From Halieaceae bacterium UBA4438 (GTDB taxonomy: Bacteria; Pseudomonadota; Gammaproteobacteria; Pseudomonadales; Halieaceae): 11,840 bases of DNA. Both the position numbers and the translations under genes were made by a program. Positions 1 through 8,527 of this stretch are shown here, piece after piece (position 1 is the stretch's first letter; every line of letters starts with the position of its first letter). Below the pieces are notes generated by a model that worked only from the letters and a program-made list of their open reading frames with translations, ran no database searches and was not told where the DNA came from. The stretch is from the NCBI GenBank assembly GCA_002390485.1, contig DGPO01000056.1, positions 1-11,840 of the forward strand, read 5' to 3'.

Positions 1-491
1 TCCATGTACCCAATAAGGCCGAACTTCGCCGCGGAATAAGCTGTTCTTAGGGGGGCACCGATTCGACCGGCAACGGAACTGATTGCGACAATGTGACCAC
101 CGCCTGCGTCGGCCATACGTGACAATTGAAGTTGCGTGAGCCAAATAGGCGCGATGAGGTCAATGTTGATCAGCTGAGTGTAAATTTCAGGCTTGGCATC
201 GATCGCTAAACAGCGCTGACTGATACCCGCGTTGTTGACCAAAATATCAACACGCCCTTGCCACGCCCAAGCCGCTTCTACCTTGTGTTCCAGCGCCTCG
301 AAATCGGTCACTTCAAACGGTAGCACGAGACAATCAACCGCAAGCTCATCGGCAAGCGCGTCCAGCGCGTCGGTTCTTCTTCCCGACAGTATGAGCTTTG
401 TATCGTGCTGAGCAGCGGTCTGCGCCAGTGCCTTACCAATCCCTGAGGAGGCACCCGTTATCCATATCACCTTGTTGGTCAAATCTGTCAC
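1..491 (-). CDS. Short-chain dehydrogenase/reductase, C-terminus cut off by the window edge
   Basis: This is the N-terminal 163 residues of a classical SDR oxidoreductase, which interconverts an alcohol and a ketone with a nicotinamide cofactor in the cytoplasm. Seen directly: the Rossmann motif TGASSGIG at residues 12-19, GRR at 37-39 after the second strand (basic residues here usually mean NADP(H) preference), NNAG at 86-89, Asn109 of the catalytic tetrad, Ser139, and YSAAK with Tyr152 and Lys156. The catalytic set is therefore complete; only the substrate-binding end, roughly 90-120 residues, lies outside the window. The start is GTG at 489-491: AGGAG lies 6 bases upstream, and the nearby ATG at 493-495 is in another frame that does not give the SDR protein. 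The gene is divergent from the CoA-transferase. Substrate unknown; the neighbourhood suggests a catabolic hydroxy or keto intermediate, which is inference. Confidence 0.93.
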   Translation of the reverse strand, partial: MTDLTNKVIWITGASSGIGKALAQTAAQHDTKLILSGRRTDALDALADELAVDCLVLPFEVTDFEALEHKVEAAWAWQGRVDILVNNAGISQRCLAIDAKPEIYTQLINIDLIAPIWLTQLQLSRMADAGGGHIVAISSVAGRIGAPLRTAYSAAKFGLIGYM

Positions 492-571
492 ACATTGCTC
501 CTTTTTTTATTTTTGAGTCTCGGGACTGTACTGACTTTCTGGCGTCATGACAGCCCTCTTTTCATTCGGTT

Positions 572-599
572 TTGAGGGACTACTGAGGTAGGGTATATC
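572..599 (+). promoter_or_regulatory. Sigma70-type promoter candidate for the CoA-transferase gene
   Basis: TTGAGG (572-577) and TATATC (594-599) are separated by 16 bases, each matching 4 of 6 consensus positions. Transcription would start near 606, leaving a leader of about 100 bases before the ATG at 704. It lies in the 212-base spacer between the divergent SDR and CoA-transferase genes. I saw no equally good promoter for the SDR direction. Motif inspection only. Confidence 0.4.
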
Positions 600-640
600 G
601 GCTTAATCGTGTCGCAGATAGTATAGAGCGACGAACGAAC

Positions 641-660
641 GACTGTGAGAAGACTGTAAG
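641..660 (+). repeat. Pair of direct repeats GACTGTRAG, 11-base period
   Basis: GACTGTGAG (641-649) and GACTGTAAG (652-660) repeat with an 11-base period, close to one helical turn, inside the leader of the CoA-transferase gene. Such spacing suits a regulator binding the same face of DNA twice, but two short copies can also be chance. No known regulator is assigned. Confidence 0.25.
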
Positions 661-703
661 ACCTTCACGCGCGTATAGATGAAGCATTCCCAAGGAAGCC
701 GAT

Positions 704-1876
704 ATGTCAGACCAACGACCACTCGCAGGACTCCGTGTTGTAGAGCTCGGGCAACTTCTCGCCGGCCCGTTTACCGGGACCATACTGGGCTACTTTGGTG
801 CCGAAGTGATTAAGGTGGAGCCGCCCACCGGAGACCCGGTTCGCCAGTGGCGAGAAGTCAGAGACGGCACATCGCTTTGGTACCACTCTCTAGGGCGCAA
901 TAAGAAAAGCGTCACACTGGACCTTAAGTCGGAGCGCGGTCAGCAGGTCGCGTTTGATCTTCTTTGTAAGGCAGATGTGGTGGTCGAGAACTTCAGACCC
1001 GGCGCCATGGAAAAGTGGGGATTGGGCCCCGAGGATATAAAGGCCACAAATCCGAGGGTCATTTATGCGCGAATCTCCGGCTACGGTCAAACAGGCCCAT
1101 TTGCGCACAAGCCCGGTTACGCGTCCGTCACAGAGGGCTACGGCGGCTTTCGGTACATAAACGGTGAACCGGGTGAAGCACCTGTTCGGCCTAACATTTC
1201 ACTGGGCGACACGGTCGCGGGTATTCACGCCGCATTGGGCGTTGCACTGGCGATTATTCAACGACACCAGTCCGGTGAGGGCCAAGTCGTCGATGTCGCG
1301 CTTTATGAGTCAGTCTTTAACTTACTCGAAGGGATCATCCCAGAGTTCGATGGTGCGGGTGTCGTTCGCGAACCCTCGGGGAGCACCATCACCGGGATTG
1401 TTCCTACCAACACCTATCTCTGCGGTGATCAAAAACACGTCGTTATCGGCGGCAACGGCGACAGTATCTTCAAGCGCTTAATGACCGAGGCCGGACGATT
1501 GGATATGGCGGAGGATCCTGAACTTGCGCACAACCCGGGCCGCGTCATTCATCAAGAGAAGATCGACAAAGCACTCGCGGACTGGTGTGCTCAACACAGT
1601 TCGAGGGAAATTATTGACACGCTCGAGGAAGCGAGAGTCCCCGTGGGGCCGATTTACAGTGTTCAAGACATGATGGACGATCCGCACTACAACGCGCGCG
1701 GTATGTTCGAAACGGTCGAGATCGATGGTAAGCCTCTTAAAATCCCTGCGATCATGCCCAAGCTGTCGCGAACGCCCGGCGAAACCCATTGGCCAGGGGC
1801 TGCTATTGGGGCACACAATGATGAGATTTTAGGCGGCCTGTTGGGACTGACCGACGAAGAGATCGCGGCACTCTAA
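704..1876 (+). CDS. CaiB/BaiF family (class III) CoA-transferase
   Basis: This cytoplasmic enzyme of 390 residues should move CoA from an acyl-CoA donor such as succinyl-CoA to a free carboxylic acid, activating it for further breakdown. Seen: the family opening LAGLRVVELGQLLAGPFTG (residues 7-25), GAEVIKVEPP (32-41), GRNKKSVTLDL (64-74), VENFRPGAMEKWGL (94-107), and LGDTVAG (167-173). Asp169 falls exactly at the number of the catalytic Asp of formyl-CoA transferase, the residue that forms the aspartyl-CoA thioester. Length is typical of the family. AAGGAAG lies about 6 bases before the ATG, supporting the start. The gene is alone on the plus strand here, divergent from the SDR and convergent with the receptor. 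The acid it activates cannot be read from sequence; the nearby HMG-CoA-lyase-type enzyme suggests a hydroxy or dicarboxylic acid (inference). Confidence 0.93.
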   Translation: MSDQRPLAGLRVVELGQLLAGPFTGTILGYFGAEVIKVEPPTGDPVRQWREVRDGTSLWYHSLGRNKKSVTLDLKSERGQQVAFDLLCKADVVVENFRPGAMEKWGLGPEDIKATNPRVIYARISGYGQTGPFAHKPGYASVTEGYGGFRYINGEPGEAPVRPNISLGDTVAGIHAALGVALAIIQRHQSGEGQVVDVALYESVFNLLEGIIPEFDGAGVVREPSGSTITGIVPTNTYLCGDQKHVVIGGNGDSIFKRLMTEAGRLDMAEDPELAHNPGRVIHQEKIDKALADWCAQHSSREIIDTLEEARVPVGPIYSVQDMMDDPHYNARGMFETVEIDGKPLKIPAIMPKLSRTPGETHWPGAAIGAHNDEILGGLLGLTDEEIAAL

Positions 1877-1895
1877 ACGCCTCTCATCAGGGCAT

Positions 1896-1925
1896 AAAAA
1901 AAGGGGACGCACGCGTCCCCTTTTT
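1896..1925. terminator. Bidirectional intrinsic terminator
   Basis: A perfect 7-base-pair stem GGGGACG (1903-1909) / CGTCCCC (1914-1920) with loop CACG is preceded by seven A (1896-1902) and followed by five T (1921-1925). It therefore works as a stem plus U-tract when read from either strand. It sits between the stops of the convergent CoA-transferase (1876) and TonB receptor (1943) genes and can end both transcripts. Confidence 0.93.
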
Positions 1926-1942
1926 AGTGGTGAGTGATCACA

Positions 1943-4462
1943 CTAGAAACGGTACGTCACATCCAAACCGTAGGCGTCTCGTGCCGAAGGATGATTAAAT
2001 GTACCGCCGAACTCGGGGGCCGGAATCACTTCTTGTAAGTATTGCTCGTCGGTAATGTTGCGGCCCCACGCAGTCACAGTCCAATCCGCCGCTTCAAGGC
2101 TGATCCGCGCGTCCACTGTAGAGTACGAGTCGCGAGCCGACTTAGAGAAATCTTGATTGAATCCTGGGGCAAAAAACGCATTCCAAATCGTAGGCGTTTG
2201 CTCACCCTGAAGCGTATGGAAATGGGTCTGTCCTACCCGCTGATAATCGACACGTGCGACCAGCTCTACGCCCGACCACGCTGAACTCACCCACTGGACA
2301 CCCAAGTTACTACTGTTATTGGGTGCTTGTGGGACGTCATTTCCGACCGAAAGGGGACGATTCCTGTTCTCTAAAATCTCCGAGTCTAAGAAACCCGCAC
2401 CCCCATAAATCGAGAGATTCTCAGTCACCGCAAAGGTCGCATCGACCTCAAAACCACGAATCGTTAACTCGTCAATAGTCGTGACCGTTCGCAAAAGACC
2501 AAATGGTCCTGCAAAGAACTCAAAGAACTGGTTGTCGTCGACATCAGTCTTAAAGACAGCGGCGTTAACACGAACACGCCGGTCCATGTATTCAGCTTTC
2601 ACGCCAAGTTCGATCGACCTGGATATTTCTTTGTCGTAGTCATCTGTAATTTGCAGCTGCGCATCGACTGCTTCACCTGGACCTCCAAAACCCGAGTTAA
2701 ACCAGAAATTAAGCGTGTCCGATGTGCCAACGCTATTGAAACCACCGGAGCGGAATCCCATACCGTACGAGGCGTACCAATTGATCTGATCAGAGGCCGC
2801 CCAACTCAAGGTGACCTTTGGCTGAAACTGATTAAAGTCTGCACGGCGATCTGCTATTGCACCGCCCGCCAATGCTGGGTTGATGGGTAAGGGTGCAAAG
2901 TTCGCATCAACAAGGTTAACGTTCAGACCCGAGTTATTAACGTTGGGGACTTGATTATCGACTGTTCGCTCCTCGCGATCGTAGCGTGCAGCCAGTGCCA
3001 GCTCCCAGGTGTCGGACAGATCAAACTCCATTTGCCCATAAACTGCCATGACATCGGTGTCGAACTTATCCCAGAACAAAAGATCCGTTGGGTTCGGCCC
3101 GGTTGCCGGCACATAAGGCTGCCTGAGGAAGCCGTTTCCAGTATCCGCACCGTACGCCACGACAACCTCTCGCTCGATCTCAGCCCAGTAGACTCCGGCG
3201 ATCCAACGCGTTGACGACTCGTCGGTCGACACCAGGCGCACATCGACACTCATGTCTTCTTGGTTGCGCTCCTGATACTGATAACCGTCACACGATGTGG
3301 GCGTGTAAGGACCGTAAACGCCCGCGAAATCATTGGCGGGGTCACCCGAGGGCAGCACCAGGAAGGGCGCGGCGGCAGGACCAAAAAGATCTGTCCGCGT
3401 GAAACTGTTTAAGGTGGCCCGGTCGGTTTGACACTGCGGTGTTAGCTCATAACCGTAAAAGGTCGCTGATGTACCGTCCGAAAGAAGGTACTCCTCCAGG
3501 TCGGTGTAAGCGAAGCTTGCGATCAAATCCATACCGTCCATGGCGTAGTCGGCTTTAACCGAAAAGTCAGTCGTCGTTTGCTCGTTCTCACCCGGGACGT
3601 TAAAGGTAAAGTTAAAGTCCAGTTGGTTAGGGTCAGCAAAAAACGCAGGGCTGCCAAATGCTGCCTCAAATGCAGGGATCGCAAAAGCGGCGTTAAAGTT
3701 AATAGCGCCCCCTGAAATGTCGGTATAGCCCGCTCGAAAATCGAGCTCTAAATCGTCGCTCACGTTCCACACCAAGCGCGCTCGAGCACTGTTGTCCTCT
3801 AAGTAATCGACCGTGCCTTTTTTACCGGTAAAACTATTGCTGTAAAAACCATCGGTCTCTCTCCTACTAAAGGCGATACGACCGGCCATGTTGTCACCGA
3901 TAGGGCCACTGACCATTGCACGGGCTTTGAACGAGCTGTTGTTACCGGCACCTACCGCAACTTCAGCCTCAACCTCGTCACCCGGCTTTTTAGTGGTGAC
4001 TAAAATGGCGCCTGACACCGCGTTTCGACCATACAGTGCTCCCTGCGGGCCTTTGAGAACTTCGATCTGCTCAACATCAAACAGCTCTTCATTAAAACTG
4101 TTGGGGTTGGTGCTTAGAACACCATCAACGACATAGGCAAAGGTCGATTCAGCATCACGAGTGGATACGATGCCACGGATGCTGACCTGGGTATCGCCCA
4201 CATTGGCGGTATCCACCAACGTCACGTTCGGTATTAAGCTGATGTAATCACCAGCGCGCTCAATACCTGCTCGGTCAATGGTGGCCGCATCAATCGCGCT
4301 GATCGCAATGGGCACTTCCTGCAGGTTTTCACTTCGCTTTCGCGCAGTAACAACAACTTCTTCAATGGCAAAGCTAGACTCTTGTGAGACTGCCACGGGG
4401 GTTTGAACCGCTGCAATGGCTGTAACCACGGCCATTATGAGCGGTGACTTTTTGCTCAACAT
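1943..4462 (-). CDS. TonB-dependent outer-membrane receptor
   Basis: An outer-membrane beta-barrel of 839 residues that imports a ligand using energy from TonB-ExbBD. Seen: a signal peptide (Lys4-Lys5, hydrophobic core 7-19, likely cleavage after Ser26 in AVS-QE); a TonB-box-like stretch IEEVVVTARKR at 33-43; a plug domain about 46-160 ending in the hallmark IEVLKGPQGALYGRNAVSG (133-151); then a barrel to a C-terminal Phe in GLDVTYRF, the usual signal for outer-membrane assembly. The ATG at 4460-4462 is chosen because AGGAG lies 8 bases upstream and the signal peptide begins there; the frame stays open 31 codons further upstream but that part is not signal-like and covers the promoter. The divergence and length suit receptors for small organic compounds as well as siderophores. 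Its place directly after hyuB suggests it imports the substrate of the neighbouring enzymes; this is inference, and no ligand can be named. Confidence 0.95.
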   Translation of the reverse strand: MLSKKSPLIMAVVTAIAAVQTPVAVSQESSFAIEEVVVTARKRSENLQEVPIAISAIDAATIDRAGIERAGDYISLIPNVTLVDTANVGDTQVSIRGIVSTRDAESTFAYVVDGVLSTNPNSFNEELFDVEQIEVLKGPQGALYGRNAVSGAILVTTKKPGDEVEAEVAVGAGNNSSFKARAMVSGPIGDNMAGRIAFSRRETDGFYSNSFTGKKGTVDYLEDNSARARLVWNVSDDLELDFRAGYTDISGGAINFNAAFAIPAFEAAFGSPAFFADPNQLDFNFTFNVPGENEQTTTDFSVKADYAMDGMDLIASFAYTDLEEYLLSDGTSATFYGYELTPQCQTDRATLNSFTRTDLFGPAAAPFLVLPSGDPANDFAGVYGPYTPTSCDGYQYQERNQEDMSVDVRLVSTDESSTRWIAGVYWAEIEREVVVAYGADTGNGFLRQPYVPATGPNPTDLLFWDKFDTDVMAVYGQMEFDLSDTWELALAARYDREERTVDNQVPNVNNSGLNVNLVDANFAPLPINPALAGGAIADRRADFNQFQPKVTLSWAASDQINWYASYGMGFRSGGFNSVGTSDTLNFWFNSGFGGPGEAVDAQLQITDDYDKEISRSIELGVKAEYMDRRVRVNAAVFKTDVDDNQFFEFFAGPFGLLRTVTTIDELTIRGFEVDATFAVTENLSIYGGAGFLDSEILENRNRPLSVGNDVPQAPNNSSNLGVQWVSSAWSGVELVARVDYQRVGQTHFHTLQGEQTPTIWNAFFAPGFNQDFSKSARDSYSTVDARISLEAADWTVTAWGRNITDEQYLQEVIPAPEFGGTFNHPSARDAYGLDVTYRF

Positions 4463-4501
4463 ACGTTGACTCCTTTTTTTGCCCGATACTGGCGGGGGCT
4501 T

Positions 4502-4530
4502 GTTATAAAACGCTTCAATTTGGAGGCCAA
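4502..4530 (-). promoter_or_regulatory. Sigma70-type promoter candidate for the TonB receptor gene
   Basis: On the minus strand TTGGCC (4525-4530) and TATAAC (4502-4507) are 17 bases apart; the -10 matches 5 of 6 and the -35 matches 4 of 6. Transcription would begin near 4495, about 33 bases before the start codon. It lies in the 114-base gap after hyuB, so the receptor can be expressed independently of the enzyme operon even though no terminator separates them. Confidence 0.55.
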
Positions 4531-4554
4531 TACGGATAGCCCCAACACCAATCA

Positions 4555-4569
4555 CGTATTGTGTATACG
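4555..4569. promoter_or_regulatory. Small inverted repeat upstream of the receptor promoter
   Basis: CGTAT (4555-4559) and ATACG (4565-4569) form a 5-5-5 dyad. It lies about 25 bases upstream of the -35 candidate, a position typical for an activator site. The arms are short and no regulator can be named, so it may be chance. Confidence 0.3.
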
Positions 4570-4576
4570 CACCTAA

Positions 4577-6433
4577 CTACAAAGTGGGTGAAACAGGTGC
4601 AGACAGGTGTGTTTCTGCCTCACATTGGCTCCGCAGCTCTTCAATGGTCCCGCCTCGATTAAACAAAGGGATATCGTCACGTTCGGCCACCAAGGTCGCC
4701 CTCAGTGAGGCTGTTGCGGCCGCATCGACAGAGTGATTATCCGCAATGACAACCCCATACCGCCGTGCACCGTCAGGTGTTACGAGGCCTCGTGCCACAT
4801 CGGTGCGCACCAGCTCAGGGTCACGCGCGTAAGGATCGCCCCAGCCACCGCCACCCCAGGTATTAAAATAGAGGACATCGCCCTCTTTGACTTTGATTCC
4901 CTCAACTTTCGCTGGCAACCACTGCTCTTGACCGTCGGTAGTCACCAAACGTTTGGTTGAACGCAGACCCGTCTCACCGCCCAGAACACCCCACGGGTAA
5001 GTCAGCCAGCGCTCATCATGAATACCAATCTCACCGTCCGCCAGGAAGCGATACGCCACCGAGAGGCCGTTTCCGCCGCGGTGTAAACCCGCGCCGCCAG
5101 AGTCTGGAATCGTTTCATAGCGCTCTATCAAGAGCGGGAAATAGGACTCAATAAACTCGTTAGGCACATTGGTAAAACCAGGCCAGAGACTGTGCCCATC
5201 GGGTCCATCGCCAACAGGGCGACCGGGGACGCCTCCGAATCCAATTTGGAAAAGCTGGAACCACTCTCCTTTTTTGTCGTAACCGCTGTAAAAAAGGTGC
5301 GGAGAATCGGAAAACCCGGCAGCACTCAACATCATCTCGGGCGCACCCATACCCAGCAGGGCGCCTAAAATATCGAAAATACGACCCAGCGCATGCGTTC
5401 TCCCAGAGAGCGCAGCAGGGTACTTCGGTTTGAGTAAGGTGCCCTCAGGAATACGAACATCGACTAGGTCATAAAAGCCGTCGTTAAACACAATTTGTGG
5501 GTCGACCACGTTAATCGTGAAAGACCCAAAGAACATCTTGAACATGTCCTCGTTTAAGAAAAAGTTCACCGAACTTTGCGCCTGGGGATCGGTTCCAGCA
5601 AAGTCAAAAATCGCTTTATCACCCTCTCGCCACAGCGTGCACTTGATCTTGTAAGGCCCCACGCCCATGCCGTCATCACAAATGTAATCTTCAAACTCAC
5701 GCGGCTCTTCGGGAATAAACATCCCGATAATGTGCTTCATGGCGTCATAGTTGCGCTGCAGCATTGTGCGCATGGTCGAGAACAAAACATCGTCGCCAAA
5801 TCGTTCCGAGAGCTCAACGACTCGCTTCGCCGCGGTATTGCACGCGGCGACTAAGGCGTTGAGATCAAAGCGATTCCATTGCGGCGTCCGCACATTGTGA
5901 AGAATGAGCTCAAGAAGATCCTCCTGAAGGACCCCTTTTTTATAGAGCTTGGTCGGCGGAATTCGAATTCCCTCTTGAAATATGGTCGTCGCCTCGATCG
6001 GAATGGAGCCGGGCACCATGCCACCGTTATCAGACATGTGACCAAACATCGCTGACCACGCAATATGCCGACCCGCTCGGAAAATAGGCACCAACACCAC
6101 CCAGTCTGGAAGGTGAGAAACGGCCGCATTACAGAGGTAGGGGTCATTAGTGAGAATAATATCCCCTTCCTCAATCTCAGCGTCATAGGCACTCAAGAAT
6201 GGTCCAATAAACGACCCGAACTGCCCCACCACCATCTTGCCTTCAACGTTGGCAATCATCGGGAAACAGTCGCCCTGCTCGCGGATGCCTGGGGACATGG
6301 CGGTGCGAAACAGCACCGCATCCATTTCCTCACGGGCGTTACGGAGTGCGTTTTCAATCAAATCAACAGTCACACCGTCAACATCGACACTCTGAAGCGG
6401 CTTCTCGTTTGTCTGAATAATCGTTGCAGTCAT
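4577..6433 (-). CDS. hyuB: Hydantoinase/oxoprolinase family subunit B (HyuB)
   Basis: This is the second subunit of a two-part enzyme with HyuA. Members open cyclic amides such as hydantoins, 5-oxoproline or caprolactam with ATP, or carboxylate ketones (acetone and acetophenone carboxylases). The protein has 618 residues, slightly longer than the usual 520-600. Seen in order: NDPYLCNAAVSHLPD (96-110), GHMSDNGG (131-138), QEGIRIPP (153-160), DFAGTDPQ (277-284), SVNFFLN (288-294), DSGGAGLHRGGNG (444-456) and WGGGGWGDP (526-534), with a poorly conserved tail after about 560. GGGGAG lies 7 bases before the ATG, and this site overlaps the end of hyuA, whose stop is 15 bases upstream, so the two are co-translated. 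Family membership is clear; whether it is a hydrolase or carboxylase is not. A third small subunit, as in acetone carboxylase, is not seen next to it. Confidence 0.95.
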   Translation of the reverse strand: MTATIIQTNEKPLQSVDVDGVTVDLIENALRNAREEMDAVLFRTAMSPGIREQGDCFPMIANVEGKMVVGQFGSFIGPFLSAYDAEIEEGDIILTNDPYLCNAAVSHLPDWVVLVPIFRAGRHIAWSAMFGHMSDNGGMVPGSIPIEATTIFQEGIRIPPTKLYKKGVLQEDLLELILHNVRTPQWNRFDLNALVAACNTAAKRVVELSERFGDDVLFSTMRTMLQRNYDAMKHIIGMFIPEEPREFEDYICDDGMGVGPYKIKCTLWREGDKAIFDFAGTDPQAQSSVNFFLNEDMFKMFFGSFTINVVDPQIVFNDGFYDLVDVRIPEGTLLKPKYPAALSGRTHALGRIFDILGALLGMGAPEMMLSAAGFSDSPHLFYSGYDKKGEWFQLFQIGFGGVPGRPVGDGPDGHSLWPGFTNVPNEFIESYFPLLIERYETIPDSGGAGLHRGGNGLSVAYRFLADGEIGIHDERWLTYPWGVLGGETGLRSTKRLVTTDGQEQWLPAKVEGIKVKEGDVLYFNTWGGGGWGDPYARDPELVRTDVARGLVTPDGARRYGVVIADNHSVDAAATASLRATLVAERDDIPLFNRGGTIEELRSQCEAETHLSAPVSPTL

Positions 6434-6448
6434 ATCAGTTCTCCCCGA

Positions 6449-8503
6449 TTAAACAGGCTGGATGAGCAAGTTGCCCACCGAATCTACAGTGGCTGAATAC
6501 CCCGGCAACACGACCGTTGTGGAGTCCATTTCCGACACAATGGCTGGGCCCATAATCACATCTGAAGCACCCAAACCTGATCGATCAAAGATGGCTGCCT
6601 CGTGCCACTGCCCTTCATAAAAGAAACGGCTCTGGTGTATGACGGCACCGCTCACGTCACCTGTTCCCTGTGGAATCGTAATGTCAGCCTTTAAGGTCAC
6701 AGCGGCACCAACAACCGCACGGATCATTAAAATCTCGTGCCCATCACCAAGCTTGAAGGTGAACAACTGCTCGTGTTCCGCGTCAAACTGATCAGTCAGA
6801 ACGGCGACTCCGCGCGCTCTGAGTTCCGCCTCTGTAAATTCAACCGTGATTTGAAAGGCCTGCCCCGCATAACGCAAATCAGCTTGGTAAGTGACTTCAA
6901 GGCGTTCCTTTGCAATCCCGTCTTGGATCAATGATTCGCTCGCACGACCCTTTAAACCAAGCAGGTCGTCAGCAAGCTTATCTGCCGTCAGGTCCGATGC
7001 CATCGTGATATAGGTTCTTGCCGCTTCGTCTTGGACACGTGTTGTCGCATCCCCGTAAGCACAGAGCACACCGGGGCCGGGGGGAACAATGACGGGCCAA
7101 GCCTCAGTTAAAATACCGAGTGCGTTGGCGTGAAGTGGTCCGGCACCACCAAATCCTACCAGCGCAAAATCACGCGGGTCATAGCCCTGCTCGACCGACA
7201 CTAGGCGAAGCGCACCAAACATCGACTCGTTAACAATTTTAATAATCCCTTCAGCGGCCACCATCAGATCGACGCCCATGGCATCGGCAACGCTTTGGAC
7301 CGCGGCGACTGACGCGTCGCGGTTAATCTGCATGTCACCGCCAAGCTGTACGTCCGAGGGGAGATAGCCTAAGACGACGTTGGCATCGCACACGGTTGGA
7401 GCCTCACCCCCTTTCATGTAGCAGGCAGGACCCGGCACTGCTCCGGCCGACTCCGGTCCCACGCGCAGCGCTTTGGTGAGTTCCGGAACGAACGCAATCG
7501 ATCCACCGCCTGCACCCACCGTCCGAACGTCCACTGACGGCGCTCGAACACGAACATCACCAACGATCGTCTCACGCCGAACCCGAGCACGTCCGTTTTG
7601 AATCAACGCAACGTCGGTCGATGTGCCGCCCATATCGAACGTCAAAATATTACTAAAGCCTGCCTTGGTGCAGAAAAACAAGGCTCCTGTCACACCGCCC
7701 GCAGGTCCTGACATTAGAAGATTAACCGGCGATTCTGCCGCCGCTCGACTCGATGCTAATCCGCCATCAGAGCGCAAAATCGACAACTGGGTATCGTCTC
7801 CGAGACGATCACTCAGCGCACTTTGTAGATTATTAACGTACCGAGCGACCTCAGGACGGACATAACTGTTAACAACCGTTGTCTCAGTCCGCTCGTACTC
7901 CTGCATCTCTGGCACGACCTCGCTGGAAATGGAAATCGGAAGACCAGGGAAAAACTCCTGAGCAATCTCACGCGCCTGGCGCTCGTGCTCTCCGTTAATG
8001 TAGGCATTAATAAAACAGATCGTCAGTGCTTCAATATCTTTGGGCATGCAATTGGCCAGGGTCTCGCGAAGGGCGGCCTCATCGAGATCTCTGACCACGC
8101 TTCCATCGGCCGCAATGCGCTCACGCGCACCGACGGTGAGCTCAAGGGGCGCGAGCAAGGGCTTTTTGACAAACGTGACCCAACCCCCTAATCCACCGGG
8201 GCAGAATGATCGCGCGACCTGCAATGTGTCTTCAAATCCCGAGGTCGTAATCAAACCAACCTTTGCCCCACGACCGGTGAGAACGGCGTTGGTGGCAACG
8301 GTGGTCCCGTGCATCACCAACTTGATGTCCGCAGGATCGATACCTGAGGAATCGCATATTTTCGAAAGTCCGTTAAGCACGCCGACCGACGAATCCTCGG
8401 GTGTGGACGGCACTTTCGCCGTCCGCGTCTCTCCCGTAGCCTCATTGAGCAACAAAAAGTCTGTGAACGTTCCGCCCACATCCACACCAAGACGATAAGT
8501 CAT
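6449..8503 (-). CDS. hyuA: Hydantoinase/oxoprolinase family subunit A (HyuA), ATP-binding
   Basis: This subunit of 684 residues binds ATP and activates the substrate by phosphorylation for the HyuAB reaction in the cytoplasm. Seen: the actin-like ATPase phosphate motif VDVGGTFTD (7-15), HGTTVATNAVL (65-75), ERTETTVVNSYV (204-215), SDGG (245-248), MSGPAGG (264-270), the second phosphate motif FDMGGTSTD (289-297), GAGGGSI (330-336), GPESAGAVPGPACY (349-362), GFGGAGPLHA (450-459), PPGPGVL (474-480) and the C-terminal domain motif PAIVSEMDSTTVV (653-665). Length is typical of the separate-subunit form. The ATG follows GAGGA by 8 bases, itself preceded by seven A. It lies 24 bases after the lyase gene and 15 bases before hyuB, so lyase-hyuA-hyuB form one operon. 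Substrate not deducible; candidates are a hydantoin, a lactam or a ketone. Confidence 0.96.
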   Translation of the reverse strand: MTYRLGVDVGGTFTDFLLLNEATGETRTAKVPSTPEDSSVGVLNGLSKICDSSGIDPADIKLVMHGTTVATNAVLTGRGAKVGLITTSGFEDTLQVARSFCPGGLGGWVTFVKKPLLAPLELTVGARERIAADGSVVRDLDEAALRETLANCMPKDIEALTICFINAYINGEHERQAREIAQEFFPGLPISISSEVVPEMQEYERTETTVVNSYVRPEVARYVNNLQSALSDRLGDDTQLSILRSDGGLASSRAAAESPVNLLMSGPAGGVTGALFFCTKAGFSNILTFDMGGTSTDVALIQNGRARVRRETIVGDVRVRAPSVDVRTVGAGGGSIAFVPELTKALRVGPESAGAVPGPACYMKGGEAPTVCDANVVLGYLPSDVQLGGDMQINRDASVAAVQSVADAMGVDLMVAAEGIIKIVNESMFGALRLVSVEQGYDPRDFALVGFGGAGPLHANALGILTEAWPVIVPPGPGVLCAYGDATTRVQDEAARTYITMASDLTADKLADDLLGLKGRASESLIQDGIAKERLEVTYQADLRYAGQAFQITVEFTEAELRARGVAVLTDQFDAEHEQLFTFKLGDGHEILMIRAVVGAAVTLKADITIPQGTGDVSGAVIHQSRFFYEGQWHEAAIFDRSGLGASDVIMGPAIVSEMDSTTVVLPGYSATVDSVGNLLIQPV

Positions 8504-8527
8504 CAGTTCCGTCCTCTTTTTTTAATT

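Noticed and set aside
544..551. Palindrome GTCATGAC in the SDR/CoA-transferase spacer
   Set aside because: Only 8 bases, symmetry does not extend outward and no second copy was seen.
4463..4555. Upstream extension of the TonB receptor by 31 codons
   Set aside because: The extension lacks signal-peptide character and contains the promoter and the Shine-Dalgarno of the internal ATG, after which a proper signal peptide begins.
8040..8498. Plus-strand open frame of 152 codons opposite hyuA, and a similar one at 6065-6496
   Set aside because: They lie antisense to strongly conserved hyuA/hyuB sequence, have no recognisable domains and arise from codon bias of the real genes.
4577..8503. Calling HyuAB an acetone or acetophenone carboxylase
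   Set aside because: No small third subunit is adjacent and sequence alone does not separate carboxylases from ATP-dependent ring-opening hydrolases.
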